A stretch of 64,000 nucleotides of DNA from Cytobacillus massiliigabonensis (GCF_900199725.1 NZ_LT904902.1:983964-1047963), one strand, 5' to 3'; shown: positions 8,739 to 16,961, counted from the first letter of the stretch. The notes: a model not told the origin generated them from the letters alone. Translations and numbers: made by a program.

Positions 8739-9518
8739 TTAAACAGCTGCTCGAACTATATAACGGGAAAATGTTATAGGTAAGCCATCCTCAGTAGCAT
8801 TCCTTTCGAAAATCTTAGATATTTCGGGTAAGTCATTTTCTTTCAATGTTATATAAATGGAGGGATGTTGACCAAAACTTCGTAACTTTAAAATATCTAA
8901 TGGGGACTTAATATACTCTGTGCTATTTATTACATCAATCTTAGCATAAGAAAAGTTACTTATATTAAGTCTTTGATTTATAACATCTAAAATTGGAGTT
9001 CCTAATGAAAATTCGAAGAGATTTGGGAATAAAAGTGGTAATTCTTTGCCCGACTCATCACCAGGATGAAGACCGATTATTTTGCCACTACTTTTTAAAA
9101 CTTTTTTAAGATAGGGATAGGCAGATGTAGGACCCTTTCTTATGAATGCACAATCAAATTCGTCTCTTTTGAAAGGTAATCCATTTTTTGTATTTCCTAC
9201 AAGAAAAGAAACATTCGTTTTTTTTCCATTTACCCCTGTTTCTATAAATTTATGCGTTACATCAAACCCTATTATTTCTTTTGCAGCCAAACCACATTTA
9301 TTTGTAAACTCACCGTGACCACATCCAACATCTAATACTTTCTTGTTGGCTATGATTTGAATTACTTCTTTATCAAAAATTGATTCTCCGTTAGGCTCTG
9401 TAAGTGTAGAATTCCAAGAATATATATACTTCCCCTGAAGGTTACTCAGTTGTTGGTACCATTCTGTCGAATGTGGCTTTATCCAATTTTCAAAAGTTGT
9501 AGGGTCAGTTAAATGCAT
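8739..9518 (-). CDS. Class I SAM-dependent methyltransferase
   Basis: A 259-residue methyltransferase. The SAM site reads VLDVGCGHGEFT (residues about 80-91) with the acidic residue in IIGFDVTHK, and the later FDCAFIRKGPTSAYPYLKK stretch is the catalytic-loop region. It differs from the methyltransferase at 4334. An N-terminal region of about 75 residues rich in aromatic residues may bind the substrate, which cannot be named. Start follows AAGGAGGGGG. Single-gene unit. Confidence 0.75.
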   Translation of the reverse strand: MHLTDPTTFENWIKPHSTEWYQQLSNLQGKYIYSWNSTLTEPNGESIFDKEVIQIIANKKVLDVGCGHGEFTNKCGLAAKEIIGFDVTHKFIETGVNGKKTNVSFLVGNTKNGLPFKRDEFDCAFIRKGPTSAYPYLKKVLKSSGKIIGLHPGDESGKELPLLFPNLFEFSLGTPILDVINQRLNISNFSYAKIDVINSTEYIKSPLDILKLRSFGQHPSIYITLKENDLPEISKIFERNATEDGLPITFSRYIVRAAV

Positions 9519-9657
9519 ATATTCCCCCTCCTTATGAAATCTTAAATATTAAATATTCTTGAAGTAAATAAAAAGTCCTTCTTGTTCAACTAAACTCCCC
9601 CCTTTAATATAATATGAAAATGCGATACCGCTTTATTGGAGTATCGCACCCGTTACT

Positions 9658-9831
9658 TCAATAAGCCTTATCTAACCTCAATTTTACACAAGCATAACTC
9701 GAACTCCCCTTTTTCCACCCTGCATGGACATCGTAAAAATAAACACCTTTTTCTTTTGCTGCCATTAAAACATTATTATTTAACGAAACATCCTCCACTT
9801 CGTTATCACTAAGCCATCTATTTACTCCCAA
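9658..9831 (-). pseudogene. Short coding remnant, 57 codons
   Basis: An open frame with protein-like composition, including NEVEDVSLNNNVLMAAKEKG and VYFYDVHAGWKKGSSSYACV, that begins at a TTG without a convincing ribosome binding site and lies directly after an in-frame stop. It looks like the 3' end of a lost longer gene rather than a complete protein. Family not recognised. Confidence 0.35.
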
Positions 9832-9882
9832 TGTATTTTAACTAGCTTTAAGTTTTGTTCAGCGATATAGCCCTTAACATAA

Positions 9883-9926
9883 AGAAGGAGCGTAATTCTT
9901 GCTGCAGAATTGCGCCCGATTACGGA
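9883..9926. repeat. Short dispersed hairpin element, GCAG type
   Basis: Inverted repeat around GAGCGTAATTC and GAATTGCGCCC with the central TTGCTGCA, followed by CGATT. Same family as the copies at 6737, 24587, 41689 and 43727. Confidence 0.6.
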
Positions 9927-10055
9927 ATAAAATTATGTTATTTTTACCATAAAAAGACCCTTTAGACAATGTATATCCAAAGGGGTAAAGTATCGCATCT
10001 TTATTAACGTGACTTTATTTTAAAGCCACATTCGGTCATCTCTGTTATTGTAGCG

Positions 10056-10505
10056 CTAACCAGCGGACTGTTTATTCTTCTTAGTTGTGCCCAGTATAAT
10101 CAAGGCAACATAGATTACAATGGCAATCGAATCTAAAAGCGTATCAGTAAGAGCCGAAACGTCAAGTATTGCGGTTACACCAAGAATGACCATCAGTCGG
10201 ACAACCAAGATCGTCACGATCATCCAAGCGGTAAAACGGACCTTCGATTGCTCACTTTGGAATGACATGAAAATGAATGCGATGCCGAAGACCAGGTTTT
10301 CTGCCGTTATAATGTGCCAAACATACGTCAATACCGTTCGGTTATCCATGGACATCGCCATAATATCGTTCGTTACCAGTACAACGTATTGTCCGTTCCA
10401 TGCATGAGTTACGGCAAACAGAATCGCAAGAACACCTACAATCAGATAATAAAAATTCCTAACCTTGATGTTGATCACAACCCTCCATAGAAATTCCTGG
10501 TTCAT
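10056..10505 (-). CDS. Four-helix integral membrane protein
   Basis: A 149-residue protein with four predicted transmembrane segments (about residues 18-36, 60-80, 93-113 and 122-142) and a basic C-terminus (TTKKNKQSAG). Family not recognised. The frame overlaps the 3' end of the upstream merR gene by 47 bases if the ATG at 10505 is used. A GTG at 10478 lies just after GGAGG but with poor spacing, so the true start is uncertain. The overlap implies co-transcription and translational coupling with the MerR regulator, making it the regulator's likely target. Confidence 0.65.
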   Translation of the reverse strand: MNQEFLWRVVINIKVRNFYYLIVGVLAILFAVTHAWNGQYVVLVTNDIMAMSMDNRTVLTYVWHIITAENLVFGIAFIFMSFQSEQSKVRFTAWMIVTILVVRLMVILGVTAILDVSALTDTLLDSIAIVIYVALIILGTTKKNKQSAG

Positions 10506-10932
10506 TCTCGTGGATATCCTTGTAAAGCTCGCGGACGAATTCTGCCAACCGTTGATCGCTTTCGCTATTAAAATCTCTTAACGTTTCAGATGCTATGTTG
10601 AGCAACCGACTGACCTTTTCCAGATGATTGATCTTCTTGCGCGTTTCTGCGTTTTTAGCATCGAGGAACGCTGCAACCTCTTCGCAGTAAGAGGAATCGA
10701 TATTTTCCATCTTACGGAAACCAAATTTCCCTTTGATTTCATTAAGAGAAAAGTCCGCATACTGCATAATCTGAATATTCATCAAGTCTATGAGGTCGTC
10801 TCTCGAATACATCCGGTACCGATTGTCTTTCCGAGACGGCGAGACGATCCCAATCCGGTCATAATATCGAAGTTTATCCTTAGACATCCCAAGTATCTGC
10901 GAAACCTCTTGTATAGAATAAAGTTTTTCCAT
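10459..10932 (-). CDS. MerR family transcriptional regulator
   Basis: A 157-residue MerR-type activator. The N-terminal winged helix (YSIQEVSQILGMSKDKLRYYD, then the wing with YRMYSRDDL) is intact, followed by the long dimerisation helix and a C-terminal region without an obvious metal-binding cysteine pair, so a drug or other small-molecule signal is more likely than a metal. There is no ribosome binding site before the ATG. The promoter -10 ends 7 bases upstream, so the message is probably leaderless. It is followed by an overlapping membrane-protein gene. Confidence 0.85.
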   Translation of the reverse strand: MEKLYSIQEVSQILGMSKDKLRYYDRIGIVSPSRKDNRYRMYSRDDLIDLMNIQIMQYADFSLNEIKGKFGFRKMENIDSSYCEEVAAFLDAKNAETRKKINHLEKVSRLLNIASETLRDFNSESDQRLAEFVRELYKDIHENEPGISMEGCDQHQG

Positions 10933-10938
10933 GAATCC

Positions 10939-10969
10939 AGAATAACATTTGAGTTGACTCCAATGTCAA
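10939..10969 (-). promoter_or_regulatory. MerR-type promoter with 19-bp spacer and dyad
   Basis: Reading the minus strand: -35 TTGACA (10964-10969), 19-bp spacer, -10 TATTCT (10939-10944). The spacer region contains the near-perfect 20-bp dyad CATTGGAGT-CA-ACTCAAATG. Overlong spacer with a central dyad is the classical MerR operator architecture, so this is autoregulation. The -10 lies about 7 bases from the start codon. Confidence 0.8.
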
Positions 10970-11072
10970 GTGGTTTTTTTAAAATTTTCACCATATTCAG
11001 AATATCACTATTGGAGATATTTTAAATGTATTCCTAATTATCAATATTAATCTTTAATATTTTATTCCGTAT

Positions 11073-11132
11073 TTTGGCCCTTTTCATGAAGAAAGACGCT
11101 TTCTATTTCAGAAAAGCGCCCGTTTGTTGAAG
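11073..11132. repeat. Short dispersed hairpin element, CATGAAG type
   Basis: GGCCCTTTTCATGAAGAAAGACGC followed by a CAGAAAAGCGCCC arm and GTTGAA: an imperfect inverted repeat (AGACGCTTTCT / AGAAAAGCGCC) with constant flanks. Other copies in the same orientation lie at 15163, 16140, 17526, 18392, 46036 and 47695. Confidence 0.65.
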
Positions 11133-11176
11133 ATCGTTATTGAACTAAAGCCCCCTTTAGTTGAATCTAATTCTTT

Positions 11177-12064
11177 TTATACTCCTATTTTGTAATCCTC
11201 AAGAACTTCTTCAATTAAGCGTCTGGCAATACCAGCGAACACAGGATTACTGATTTTGTAATACGGAAGAGCAATAAGTCCTACTGAGAGAGCCCAACCT
11301 CGCCCGCGTTCCCAGGTTGCCTCATCAACCAATAGTTCTTTTCGTAATTTTTCACGGGTTTTTACTGAAAGCAGACTCCAAGCAAATAACCAGTCACATG
11401 CAGGGTCTCCAATACCAAGTCCGCCAAAATCGATGATTGCACATAACCTGCCTTGATTAATAAGCAGATTTCCCGCTAAGAGATCTCCATGGATCCATAC
11501 TGGATTCTTTCCCCAAATTGGTGCATTTAGTGCAGCCTCCCACGCTAATGTTGCTAAGTTGGTATCAATATCATTTTGTAAATTTGCAATAGCCTCTCGA
11601 ACATACTCATCCCTCATTGCAAGAGGAACTCCACGCCAGAAATTATGGTCTCCTGGAGTCGGTCCACCTGATGGATCTATTCTCTGTAATACATTCACAC
11701 ATTGACCTAAGTCAAAAGCCACCTGATATGGATCATCCATTCTTCCCGTAATCGCGTCTTCGCCATCAATCCATTTATAAACAGACCAATGCCAAGGATA
11801 TTCTTCAATCGGGTTACCTAACGCTATCGGTGTAGGTACAGAAACCGGTAGGTGCTTTTCAATGAACGGCAGCCATTGATACTCCTTTTTAATCTGTAAA
11901 GATCCACCTTCGTTAGAAGGAAGTCTAACAGCCATATTTTTACCGAGTCTATAAATTCTGTTATCCGTTCCACTTGAATTAAATCGATTAATAGGAAGAC
12001 CTGCCCAATTAGGAAATTGTTCAGAAATTAATTTGTGTACAAAAGACAATTTTGTTTCTTTCAT
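11177..12064 (-). CDS. Aminoglycoside-phosphotransferase-family protein
   Basis: A 295-residue kinase-fold enzyme of the APH family. The catalytic loop is WIHGDLLAGNLL (HGD at 192-194) and the Mg-binding IDFGG aspartate is at about 212, followed by GDPACDWLFAW, the pattern of antibiotic phosphotransferases. The drug cannot be named from sequence; aminoglycoside, macrolide or other hydroxylated substrates are all possible. Its ribosome binding site (TGGGG) is weak and lies behind an 18-codon leader ORF with overlapping inverted repeats (12071-12168), so expression is probably induced by ribosome stalling. Monocistronic. Confidence 0.8.
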   Translation of the reverse strand: MKETKLSFVHKLISEQFPNWAGLPINRFNSSGTDNRIYRLGKNMAVRLPSNEGGSLQIKKEYQWLPFIEKHLPVSVPTPIALGNPIEEYPWHWSVYKWIDGEDAITGRMDDPYQVAFDLGQCVNVLQRIDPSGGPTPGDHNFWRGVPLAMRDEYVREAIANLQNDIDTNLATLAWEAALNAPIWGKNPVWIHGDLLAGNLLINQGRLCAIIDFGGLGIGDPACDWLFAWSLLSVKTREKLRKELLVDEATWERGRGWALSVGLIALPYYKISNPVFAGIARRLIEEVLEDYKIGV

Positions 12065-12070
12065 TTGAAT

Positions 12071-12130
12071 GCCCCACTAACTTAAAGGGGATTCGCAGTT
12101 TAGGGGGCTAGTTAGGCGATAATCCCCTTT
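12071..12130 (-). promoter_or_regulatory. Leader RNA hairpins (putative attenuator)
   Basis: On the minus-strand transcript AAAGGGGATT (12121-12130), inside the leader ORF, pairs perfectly with AATCCCCTTT (12084-12093). The loop contains GCCCCC (12103-12108), able to pair with the GGGGC that serves as ribosome binding site (12071-12075). Pairing alternatives that depend on where a ribosome sits on the leader are the mark of translational attenuation. The exact switching scheme is inferred. Confidence 0.6.
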
Positions 12131-12168
12131 AATGTGTTATGCCCCATCTTAAACATTGCTGCGGACAT
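12112..12168 (-). CDS. Leader peptide, 18 codons
   Basis: ATG at 12168 preceded by GGAGGTG at good spacing; the product reads MSAAMFKMGHNTLKGIIA. It ends 47 bases before the phosphotransferase start and overlaps the first arm of the leader hairpin. The strong ribosome binding site on a tiny ORF, against a weak one on the gene, is typical of drug-inducible leader peptides. Confidence 0.65.
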   Translation of the reverse strand: MSAAMFKMGHNTLKGIIA

Positions 12169-12816
12169 GATAAACAGCACCTCCAATTAATAGTTACAGT
12201 TATAATAACACGATGTTTTCTGAATTAAAACAACTTTCACAACACGCTATTCATTTGGCCTAATACATGTAAAAACGCGTTCCTAAATAAACGCGCCCGA
12301 TTGTTAAATAGCTGGACTAATTAGAAAATCCATTCAAAGAACTTTGCAAGAATGAAAAGTGGTACTCCAACGAGTAATAAGCCAGCATGGCCTAAAACAT
12401 GAGTAAAGAAAGTCATTCTAGCTGCTGGAACGCTCTTGATTAGGGATCGCTAAAATTTGTTGAAGCTAGCTCTTGCTTAAAGGTAAGAAGTGGAGTTTCG
12501 TCGAATATAATAAATTACCTATCCAGAGGTTATATAAAGGTTAATTTAACGAATATTGTATACGGTGGGTGGATAAAAGAATTCGTATAAATGAACATTA
12601 GATTTCACACCCCCCTCGCCCAAAATGTCTAAAACTTTCATCGATCTCCTAAAGGAAGGCAATTTTATGTTTCTAGTATGCCATTTAACGATAGCCTGTT
12701 AAATTACTTAGGGCAGTACTCGTGGGTTATTGCGATTTGAAGCTAACACATGCCTTGTTTAGAATTCTCTGGATGCTGTTTAGAAAATTCCAATATTAGA
12801 TGAAAGGGGAAACCAA
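12169..12816. other. Intergenic region with remnants
   Basis: About 650 bp. It holds a hairpin repeat near 12270-12300 (AACGCGTTC / AACGCGCC arms), the membrane-protein remnant at 12321-12449, and otherwise AT-rich spacer. No complete gene is seen. Confidence 0.5.
12321..12449 (-). pseudogene. C-terminal remnant of a membrane protein
   Basis: A 42-codon frame opened by a stop codon at 12450. Its last 31 codons form a hydrophobic, clearly membrane-like segment (GHAGLLLVGVPLFILAKFFE). No ribosome binding site precedes the internal ATG at 12416. Probably the 3' end of a deleted gene. Confidence 0.4.
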
Positions 12817-13215
12817 ATGAAAACAAAATGGCTTTTGAGTAGCAGTGCCGTGATGATGGGTTTGTTGGGGTTGGCAGGAACCTTTATTCCCGAAGAAATT
12901 TCAGTAATATTAGGGATTGACCCTTCACCCACTACTCTGATTCTTCTTCAAATCATCGGAGGACTATATTTAGGGTTCGCAATGTTGAACTGGTTTACAC
13001 GTTCTGCCCGGATCGGCGGCATCTATAACAAACCTGTCGTATTAGGAAATCTGATACATTTCATCGTTGTCTTATTTGCCGTAATCCGGCAGTTGGCGGA
13101 GCAGTTTCATTTCATATTCGTTATTTTGACATTAGTTTATCTTGGGTTTGCCGTCTGGTTTACATTGGTTATGCGTTCGAATCCTTTAAGCAATCAATCA
13201 AAAATGTCTGGCTAA
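12817..13215 (+). CDS. Four-helix integral membrane protein
   Basis: A 132-residue protein with four hydrophobic segments (about residues 7-23, 42-60, 74-91 and 97-117). Prolines and a PEEI turn after helix 1 and an NWFTR loop after helix 2 are visible. Family not recognised by eye; it resembles small DUF-type membrane proteins of Bacillaceae. Start follows AAAGGGGAAACC. It is the only plus-strand gene in its neighbourhood and has no obvious partner. Confidence 0.7.
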   Translation: MKTKWLLSSSAVMMGLLGLAGTFIPEEISVILGIDPSPTTLILLQIIGGLYLGFAMLNWFTRSARIGGIYNKPVVLGNLIHFIVVLFAVIRQLAEQFHFIFVILTLVYLGFAVWFTLVMRSNPLSNQSKMSG

Positions 13216-13319
13216 CGCATAGTAAACGGGGATTTATATAACAAAACCATGCTTTGACATCGTCTAATGCATGGTAATTATGTTAACTAATTTAAAATTG
13301 CTAAGTTAATTTTTTTCGC

Positions 13320-13952
13320 TCATCTATTTATTGAGTTCATTAACTGGAAGAAGTATTCAGGTTTATGAGTCTTATTTAGGTTATACCATGAATGTAATGT
13401 ATCTGGTGCAAATACATCTAATTTTTTCAGTACTTCCATCGCAAATTCCAGAGGAGCTACTCCTGATGCAGTGACCAAATTCTCACCAGATACCACAGGT
13501 CCCATCTCATGAAATTCTTCGCCTTTATAATTAGGACAGACCATTTTAATGTACTCTAAGTTATTGCTTGTATGCTGTCTAGAATCTAGGTATCCAATAT
13601 TCGCTAGTCCCTCAGTTGCACCACAAATTGCAGCAACAATAGTCCCAAGCTTTAAAGCTTCGCCAGTTTTTTTCAGGATAGGTTGATGAATATCTTCTCT
13701 CCAAGTATTCCCTCCAGGTAAAACTAAAAGATCTTTACTCTCAAGGGTACATTCATCAAGGGAAATATCTGGTTTTATGCTCAGACCTCCCATCGTAGTA
13801 ATAATTTCTTTATTAACTCCGACTGTAACTACTTTTAAAGGTGCTAAATCTTTTTTGAAAAATCTTCCTGAGTTTAGTTCAGCAATTAAATATCCATATT
13901 CCCAGTCTGACATTGTATTAAATACATAAAGATAAACTTTTTTTCTTTGCAT
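13320..13952 (-). CDS. DJ-1/PfpI family protein
   Basis: About 210 residues of the class I glutamine amidotransferase-like DJ-1/PfpI fold. The nucleophile elbow is AAICGATEGLA with the cysteine near residue 110. The acidic partner lies in the N-terminal YVFNTMSDWEYGY region and the LLVLPGGNTW turn precedes it. Members are chaperone/deglycase-like or peptidase-like; the activity here is not determinable. The ATG at 13952 is 7 bases after GGAGTG, better than the TTG 15 bases upstream. It lies 75 bp downstream of a WYL regulator on the same strand and is probably its target. Confidence 0.8.
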   Translation of the reverse strand: MQRKKVYLYVFNTMSDWEYGYLIAELNSGRFFKKDLAPLKVVTVGVNKEIITTMGGLSIKPDISLDECTLESKDLLVLPGGNTWREDIHQPILKKTGEALKLGTIVAAICGATEGLANIGYLDSRQHTSNNLEYIKMVCPNYKGEEFHEMGPVVSGENLVTASGVAPLEFAMEVLKKLDVFAPDTLHSWYNLNKTHKPEYFFQLMNSINR

Positions 13953-14027
13953 CCATGAACACTCCAATTACAATTGATATAGCCTATTATAATATAACTT
14001 CCCTGACAGCTAACGTCAGGGAAGTTA

Positions 14028-14990
14028 TCATACTTGATAAAATTTTATTAATTCCGACAGAACTTCAATAAGTCTTTTCTTAAGACTTATTGGCTCAATA
14101 ACTTGAATAGATTTACCGTACGGTAAAAGTAAATACGGTACATATGTATGTATCATATTTTTTTCAAGAAGAAATACTGCTTGATTTGATGTCCGTTCTT
14201 GTAAATAATGTCCTAAAAACCAATGTTGGCAAATATCATCCAACGTCCTTGCGTTTCCATTAATAACCAAAGGAATAATCCCTTCCTTATCTTCTATAGT
14301 TGGAAGGATGTTTTTCATAAAAAAGTCACGTGCTGAAAAATTTTCTGGCCGGTTAAACTTAATTTCGGTTAGCATTAGACTTTCAATTCGATCTACTCTA
14401 AAACTACGAATATCATTCCTAAGATGACAAAATCCAATCACATACCACTTATTATTCCAATAAATAATTCTGTACGGATCAACCAATCTATACTTTGATT
14501 GCTCTTCGCCACTTTTATGGTATAGAATTTTTGTTGAGTATCCATTAGCTACGGCCTGCTCCAGCTCCTTCAAGAAAGGTTCCATAGAGAGGGAACTTAA
14601 TCGACTTATTACTTCAAGACTGGTTAAATGTTGGCTTATCTTTGTTTCCTGCTCTTGATTTGAATATTTTCTTAGCTTTGAAATAGCCCTATTTAGTGCT
14701 TCACCTCCATAATATCCGGCTTCTTCTGCAAAAACAGCAGCGTGAAATAGTGAGGTTTGCTCCTCAAAATCAAAAAAAAGAGGAACTTCAATAAAATTGT
14801 TCAATAAAGTGTATCCACCGTTATGTCCTGTGTCTGAAATTATAGGTACACCACTTGTTGAAAGTGTATCAATATAACGATACACAGTCCTTATATTCAT
14901 CTCTAACTTTTCTGAAATTTGTTTTGCAGTAATTTTTTCACCTGAACTAAGCATCCATAGAATTGCTAGTATATTGTCAATTTTAGGCAT
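14028..14990 (-). CDS. YafY-type HTH/WYL-domain regulator
   Basis: A 320-residue transcriptional regulator. The N-terminal DeoR/HTH_11-like winged helix (KITAKQISEKLEMNIRTVYRYIDTL) is followed by the WYL effector domain (about residues 140-230, with KYRLVDPYRIIYWNNKWYVIGFC) and a WCX C-terminal region. WYL domains sense small ligands. It is upstream of a DJ-1 gene in the same orientation. Two other regulators of this type in the window (28747, 54488) are each paired with DinB genes. Confidence 0.85.
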   Translation of the reverse strand: MPKIDNILAILWMLSSGEKITAKQISEKLEMNIRTVYRYIDTLSTSGVPIISDTGHNGGYTLLNNFIEVPLFFDFEEQTSLFHAAVFAEEAGYYGGEALNRAISKLRKYSNQEQETKISQHLTSLEVISRLSSLSMEPFLKELEQAVANGYSTKILYHKSGEEQSKYRLVDPYRIIYWNNKWYVIGFCHLRNDIRSFRVDRIESLMLTEIKFNRPENFSARDFFMKNILPTIEDKEGIIPLVINGNARTLDDICQHWFLGHYLQERTSNQAVFLLEKNMIHTYVPYLLLPYGKSIQVIEPISLKKRLIEVLSELIKFYQV

Positions 14991-15162
14991 ATGAATCCAC
15001 CTTTATATGGAATTTATTATCTATCTTTTAAGTTTACTTTTTCCTTAAATAGGAATAAGTGAATTTTACAGTATTTATCATTAAAATTTAACTTATGCTA
15101 GTTTAAGTATAATTCTTTACAATCTATTTCCGATTTTTAGTATAACTCATCAACCGCGTTAT

Positions 15163-15222
15163 TCAACAATCTGGCCCTTTTCATGAAGAAAGACGCTTTC
15201 TTATTTCAGAAAAGCGTCCTTT
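15163..15222. repeat. Short dispersed hairpin element, CATGAAG type
   Basis: ACAATCTGGCCCTTTTCATG followed by AAGAAAGACGC and a TTTCAGAAAAGCGTCC arm. Same family and orientation as the copy at 11073. Confidence 0.65.
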
Positions 15223-15258
15223 AATGGAATAAAAAAATATGATCTACATACTGCCTTG

Positions 15259-15288
15259 ACTTCTACTTCTACTTCTACTTCTACCTTC
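15259..15288. repeat. Hexanucleotide microsatellite (TTCTAC)n
   Basis: About five tandem copies of CTTCTA in noncoding DNA. A candidate for slipped-strand length variation, with no nearby promoter that I can identify. Confidence 0.7.
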
Positions 15289-15394
15289 ACAGTTCTAGAT
15301 TTTCTCCCTATAGACTGATATTATGCTTGGCGCACAAGAAAAGTTTTGCTACTTTTAGTGTAACAAAAGTTATAAAATTATTTATTTTAATCAA

Positions 15395-15691
15395 TTAAAG
15401 CCCCGCATTTTTTACCCAATTCTCTGTAATCTCGGCGAATTTTTTAACTGCAGGTGAAATAGGTGTTCTAATGGCTAATCCAATGGTTCTAGTTTGTTCT
15501 AATTCAAGTGGTATGACCTTTATCTTATCCAATCCTTTTGGGATAACCATTTCCGGTAAAATACTAATACCTAAATTATTCTCAACCATAGAAAAAATAG
15601 AATTTTCGTTCATATTCTCGAATTGAATATTTGGCTGGATATTGTTCTCTTTAAAAAATATATGTATATCATCAAAGCATTGATAGATTGG
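15395..15691 (-). pseudogene. Truncated LysR-type regulator (effector-domain fragment)
   Basis: About 98 codons of the C-terminal half of a LysR regulator: an NENSIFSMVENNLGISILPE stretch, then IPLELEQTRTIGLAIRTPIS and KKFAEIT, matching the end of the periplasmic-binding-like domain. The DNA-binding half is missing: the frame is closed by a stop at 15692-15694, and a reverse-oriented hairpin repeat starts right there. A start codon at 15613 exists but would give only 72 residues. Confidence 0.7.
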
Positions 15692-15695
15692 TCAA

Positions 15696-15756
15696 CAATC
15701 GGCGCTTTTCTGTAATAAAAGAACAGCGCTTATTTTCATGATAGGTCCGTTTATTA
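15696..15756. repeat. Dispersed hairpin element, reverse orientation
   Basis: GGCGCTTTTCTG ... ACAGCGCTTATTTTCATGAT ... GGTCCG is the reverse complement form of the CATGAAG-type element. It abuts the broken end of the LysR fragment, so repeat and truncation may be connected. Confidence 0.55.
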
Positions 15757-16139
15757 ATACCCCATCTATTTAGCTATTTTAAATTGTATAGTGAATGATT
15801 GTTTTTCAAATTAGTCCCTACAAATAAAGGACGCATAAATAAGGTCAATAGAAGATATAATTATTCCCTTCTAAGAAAAAAGACATGTAAAAAGCATCTA
15901 TCCCCTAAGGAGTTTTTTTGAGCTGGAAATGCGGTCCTTGAATGATTATAAATAGTCAAATAAACCCTCTTAAAGAGAGTGAAAATAACCTATTCAAATT
16001 CTAATCATTACAAGCTCTTCCACATCTCGAATCTTTATCCCCTTTCAATATCTCCAATATATTTATATTAACAGGGAGAAAGAATCTTCGCAAAAATATA
16101 TTTTTTTGATTTAACTAACTCGTTCTTATTACTCGACTA

Positions 16140-16193
16140 AATGGACCTTTTCATGAAGAAAGACGCTACCCTTATTTCAGAAAAGAGCCCTAA
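16140..16193. repeat. Short dispersed hairpin element, CATGAAG type (variant)
   Basis: ATGGACCTTTTCATGAAGAA then AGACGC, a degenerate 3' arm TCAGAAAAGAGCCC. Same orientation as most copies. Confidence 0.55.
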
Positions 16194-16344
16194 TTAATTA
16201 ACATTTCTTTGGTTAATACTCACAATAATCCGAGTACATCCATTGCCTTGCGATGGGCAAATGATGAGAATTGAGTATAAAATGAATTTGTATCGTTTTT
16301 AAGAAGATGTACCGTTTATAATAAACTTATACTATTTATAAAAG

Positions 16345-16382
16345 ATTCATGGTTCAATTCTTTGGATTGAACCATATGAATC
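16345..16382 (+). promoter_or_regulatory. Long imperfect hairpin upstream of GNAT gene
   Basis: GATTCATGGTTCAAT pairs with ATTGAACCATATGAATC with a 2-base bulge and a 7-base loop. It lies 46 bp upstream of the start at 16428, in the probable leader or promoter. It could be an operator or RNA hairpin; no T-run follows, so it is not a classic terminator. Confidence 0.5.
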
Positions 16383-16427
16383 AGTAAAATAAAAACAGTA
16401 CATTACGGTTTTATGGAGGGGATTATT

Positions 16428-16961
16428 ATGGAGCTTGCTGGAGCGAATTTATTACTATCAATGGTATCAATCAAAGATTTAGATTTTGTTTGCAGGATAG
16501 AATGCGATAGAAATTTATGGTACTTTGAAGAATATGTAGAATCAGATAAAAATGTTGTACGTGAAGAGTACATACAAAAGATTGAAGAAAAAGAAAAACC
16601 AACAAGTTACGATTTTATTGTAACTGTAGCTTCGGATAAGAATAAAGTTCCGATTGGTTTAGCTCAAATATGGATCAATAGTGAATATAGAAAGAGCTGG
16701 GAGATTGGTTTTGCAATACTTCCAGAATACAGGGGAAAAGGTTACGGAAGTGAAGCTGCTAAGCTACTATTGCAATTTGCTTTTAAAAAATTAGAAGCAC
16801 ATAAAGTAGTTGGTATGTGTAATTCAAATAATATAAGCTCTGCCGTTTTGATGGAGCATATTGGTATGAGAAGAGAAGCTATTTTTAAAGAAGAACTTTT
16901 TTGGCAAAATAAGTGGGTTGACCAATACTATTTTTCTATCCTTAAAAAAGAGTTTTTATAA
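16428..16961 (+). CDS. GNAT acetyltransferase, RimJ/RimL type
   Basis: About 177 residues with the acetyl-CoA loop PEYRGKGYGSEAAKLL and a C-terminal HKVVGMCNSNNISSAVLMEH-type helix followed by GMRREAIFKEELFW, the hallmark of RimJ/RimL-like protein or small-molecule N-acetyltransferases. The internal ATG at 16428 has GGAGGGG at 6-7 bases; the ATG at 16413 overlaps that site and is less likely. A stable hairpin lies just upstream. Substrate unknown. Confidence 0.8.
   Translation: MELAGANLLLSMVSIKDLDFVCRIECDRNLWYFEEYVESDKNVVREEYIQKIEEKEKPTSYDFIVTVASDKNKVPIGLAQIWINSEYRKSWEIGFAILPEYRGKGYGSEAAKLLLQFAFKKLEAHKVVGMCNSNNISSAVLMEHIGMRREAIFKEELFWQNKWVDQYYFSILKKEFL

Larger units (their letters stand above)
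9519..10055. other. Repeat-rich intergenic region
   Basis: About 540 bp that holds the 57-codon remnant (9658-9831), an inverted repeat around 9622-9650 (GCGATACC / GAGTATCGC) and a GCAG-type hairpin element (9883-9926). Nothing else is recognised. Confidence 0.5.
14991..15394. other. Intergenic region with repeats
   Basis: About 400 bp: a CATGAAG-type hairpin element (15163-15222) and a hexanucleotide microsatellite (15259-15288). No gene is seen. Confidence 0.5.
15757..16427. other. Intergenic region with hairpin elements
   Basis: About 670 bp with no gene. It holds a variant CATGAAG-type element (16140-16193) and a long imperfect hairpin (16345-16382) upstream of a GNAT gene. The rest is AT-rich. 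Confidence 0.5.

Noticed and set aside
10624-11025. Plus-strand frame of 133 codons
   Set aside because: Antisense to the merR gene and its promoter.
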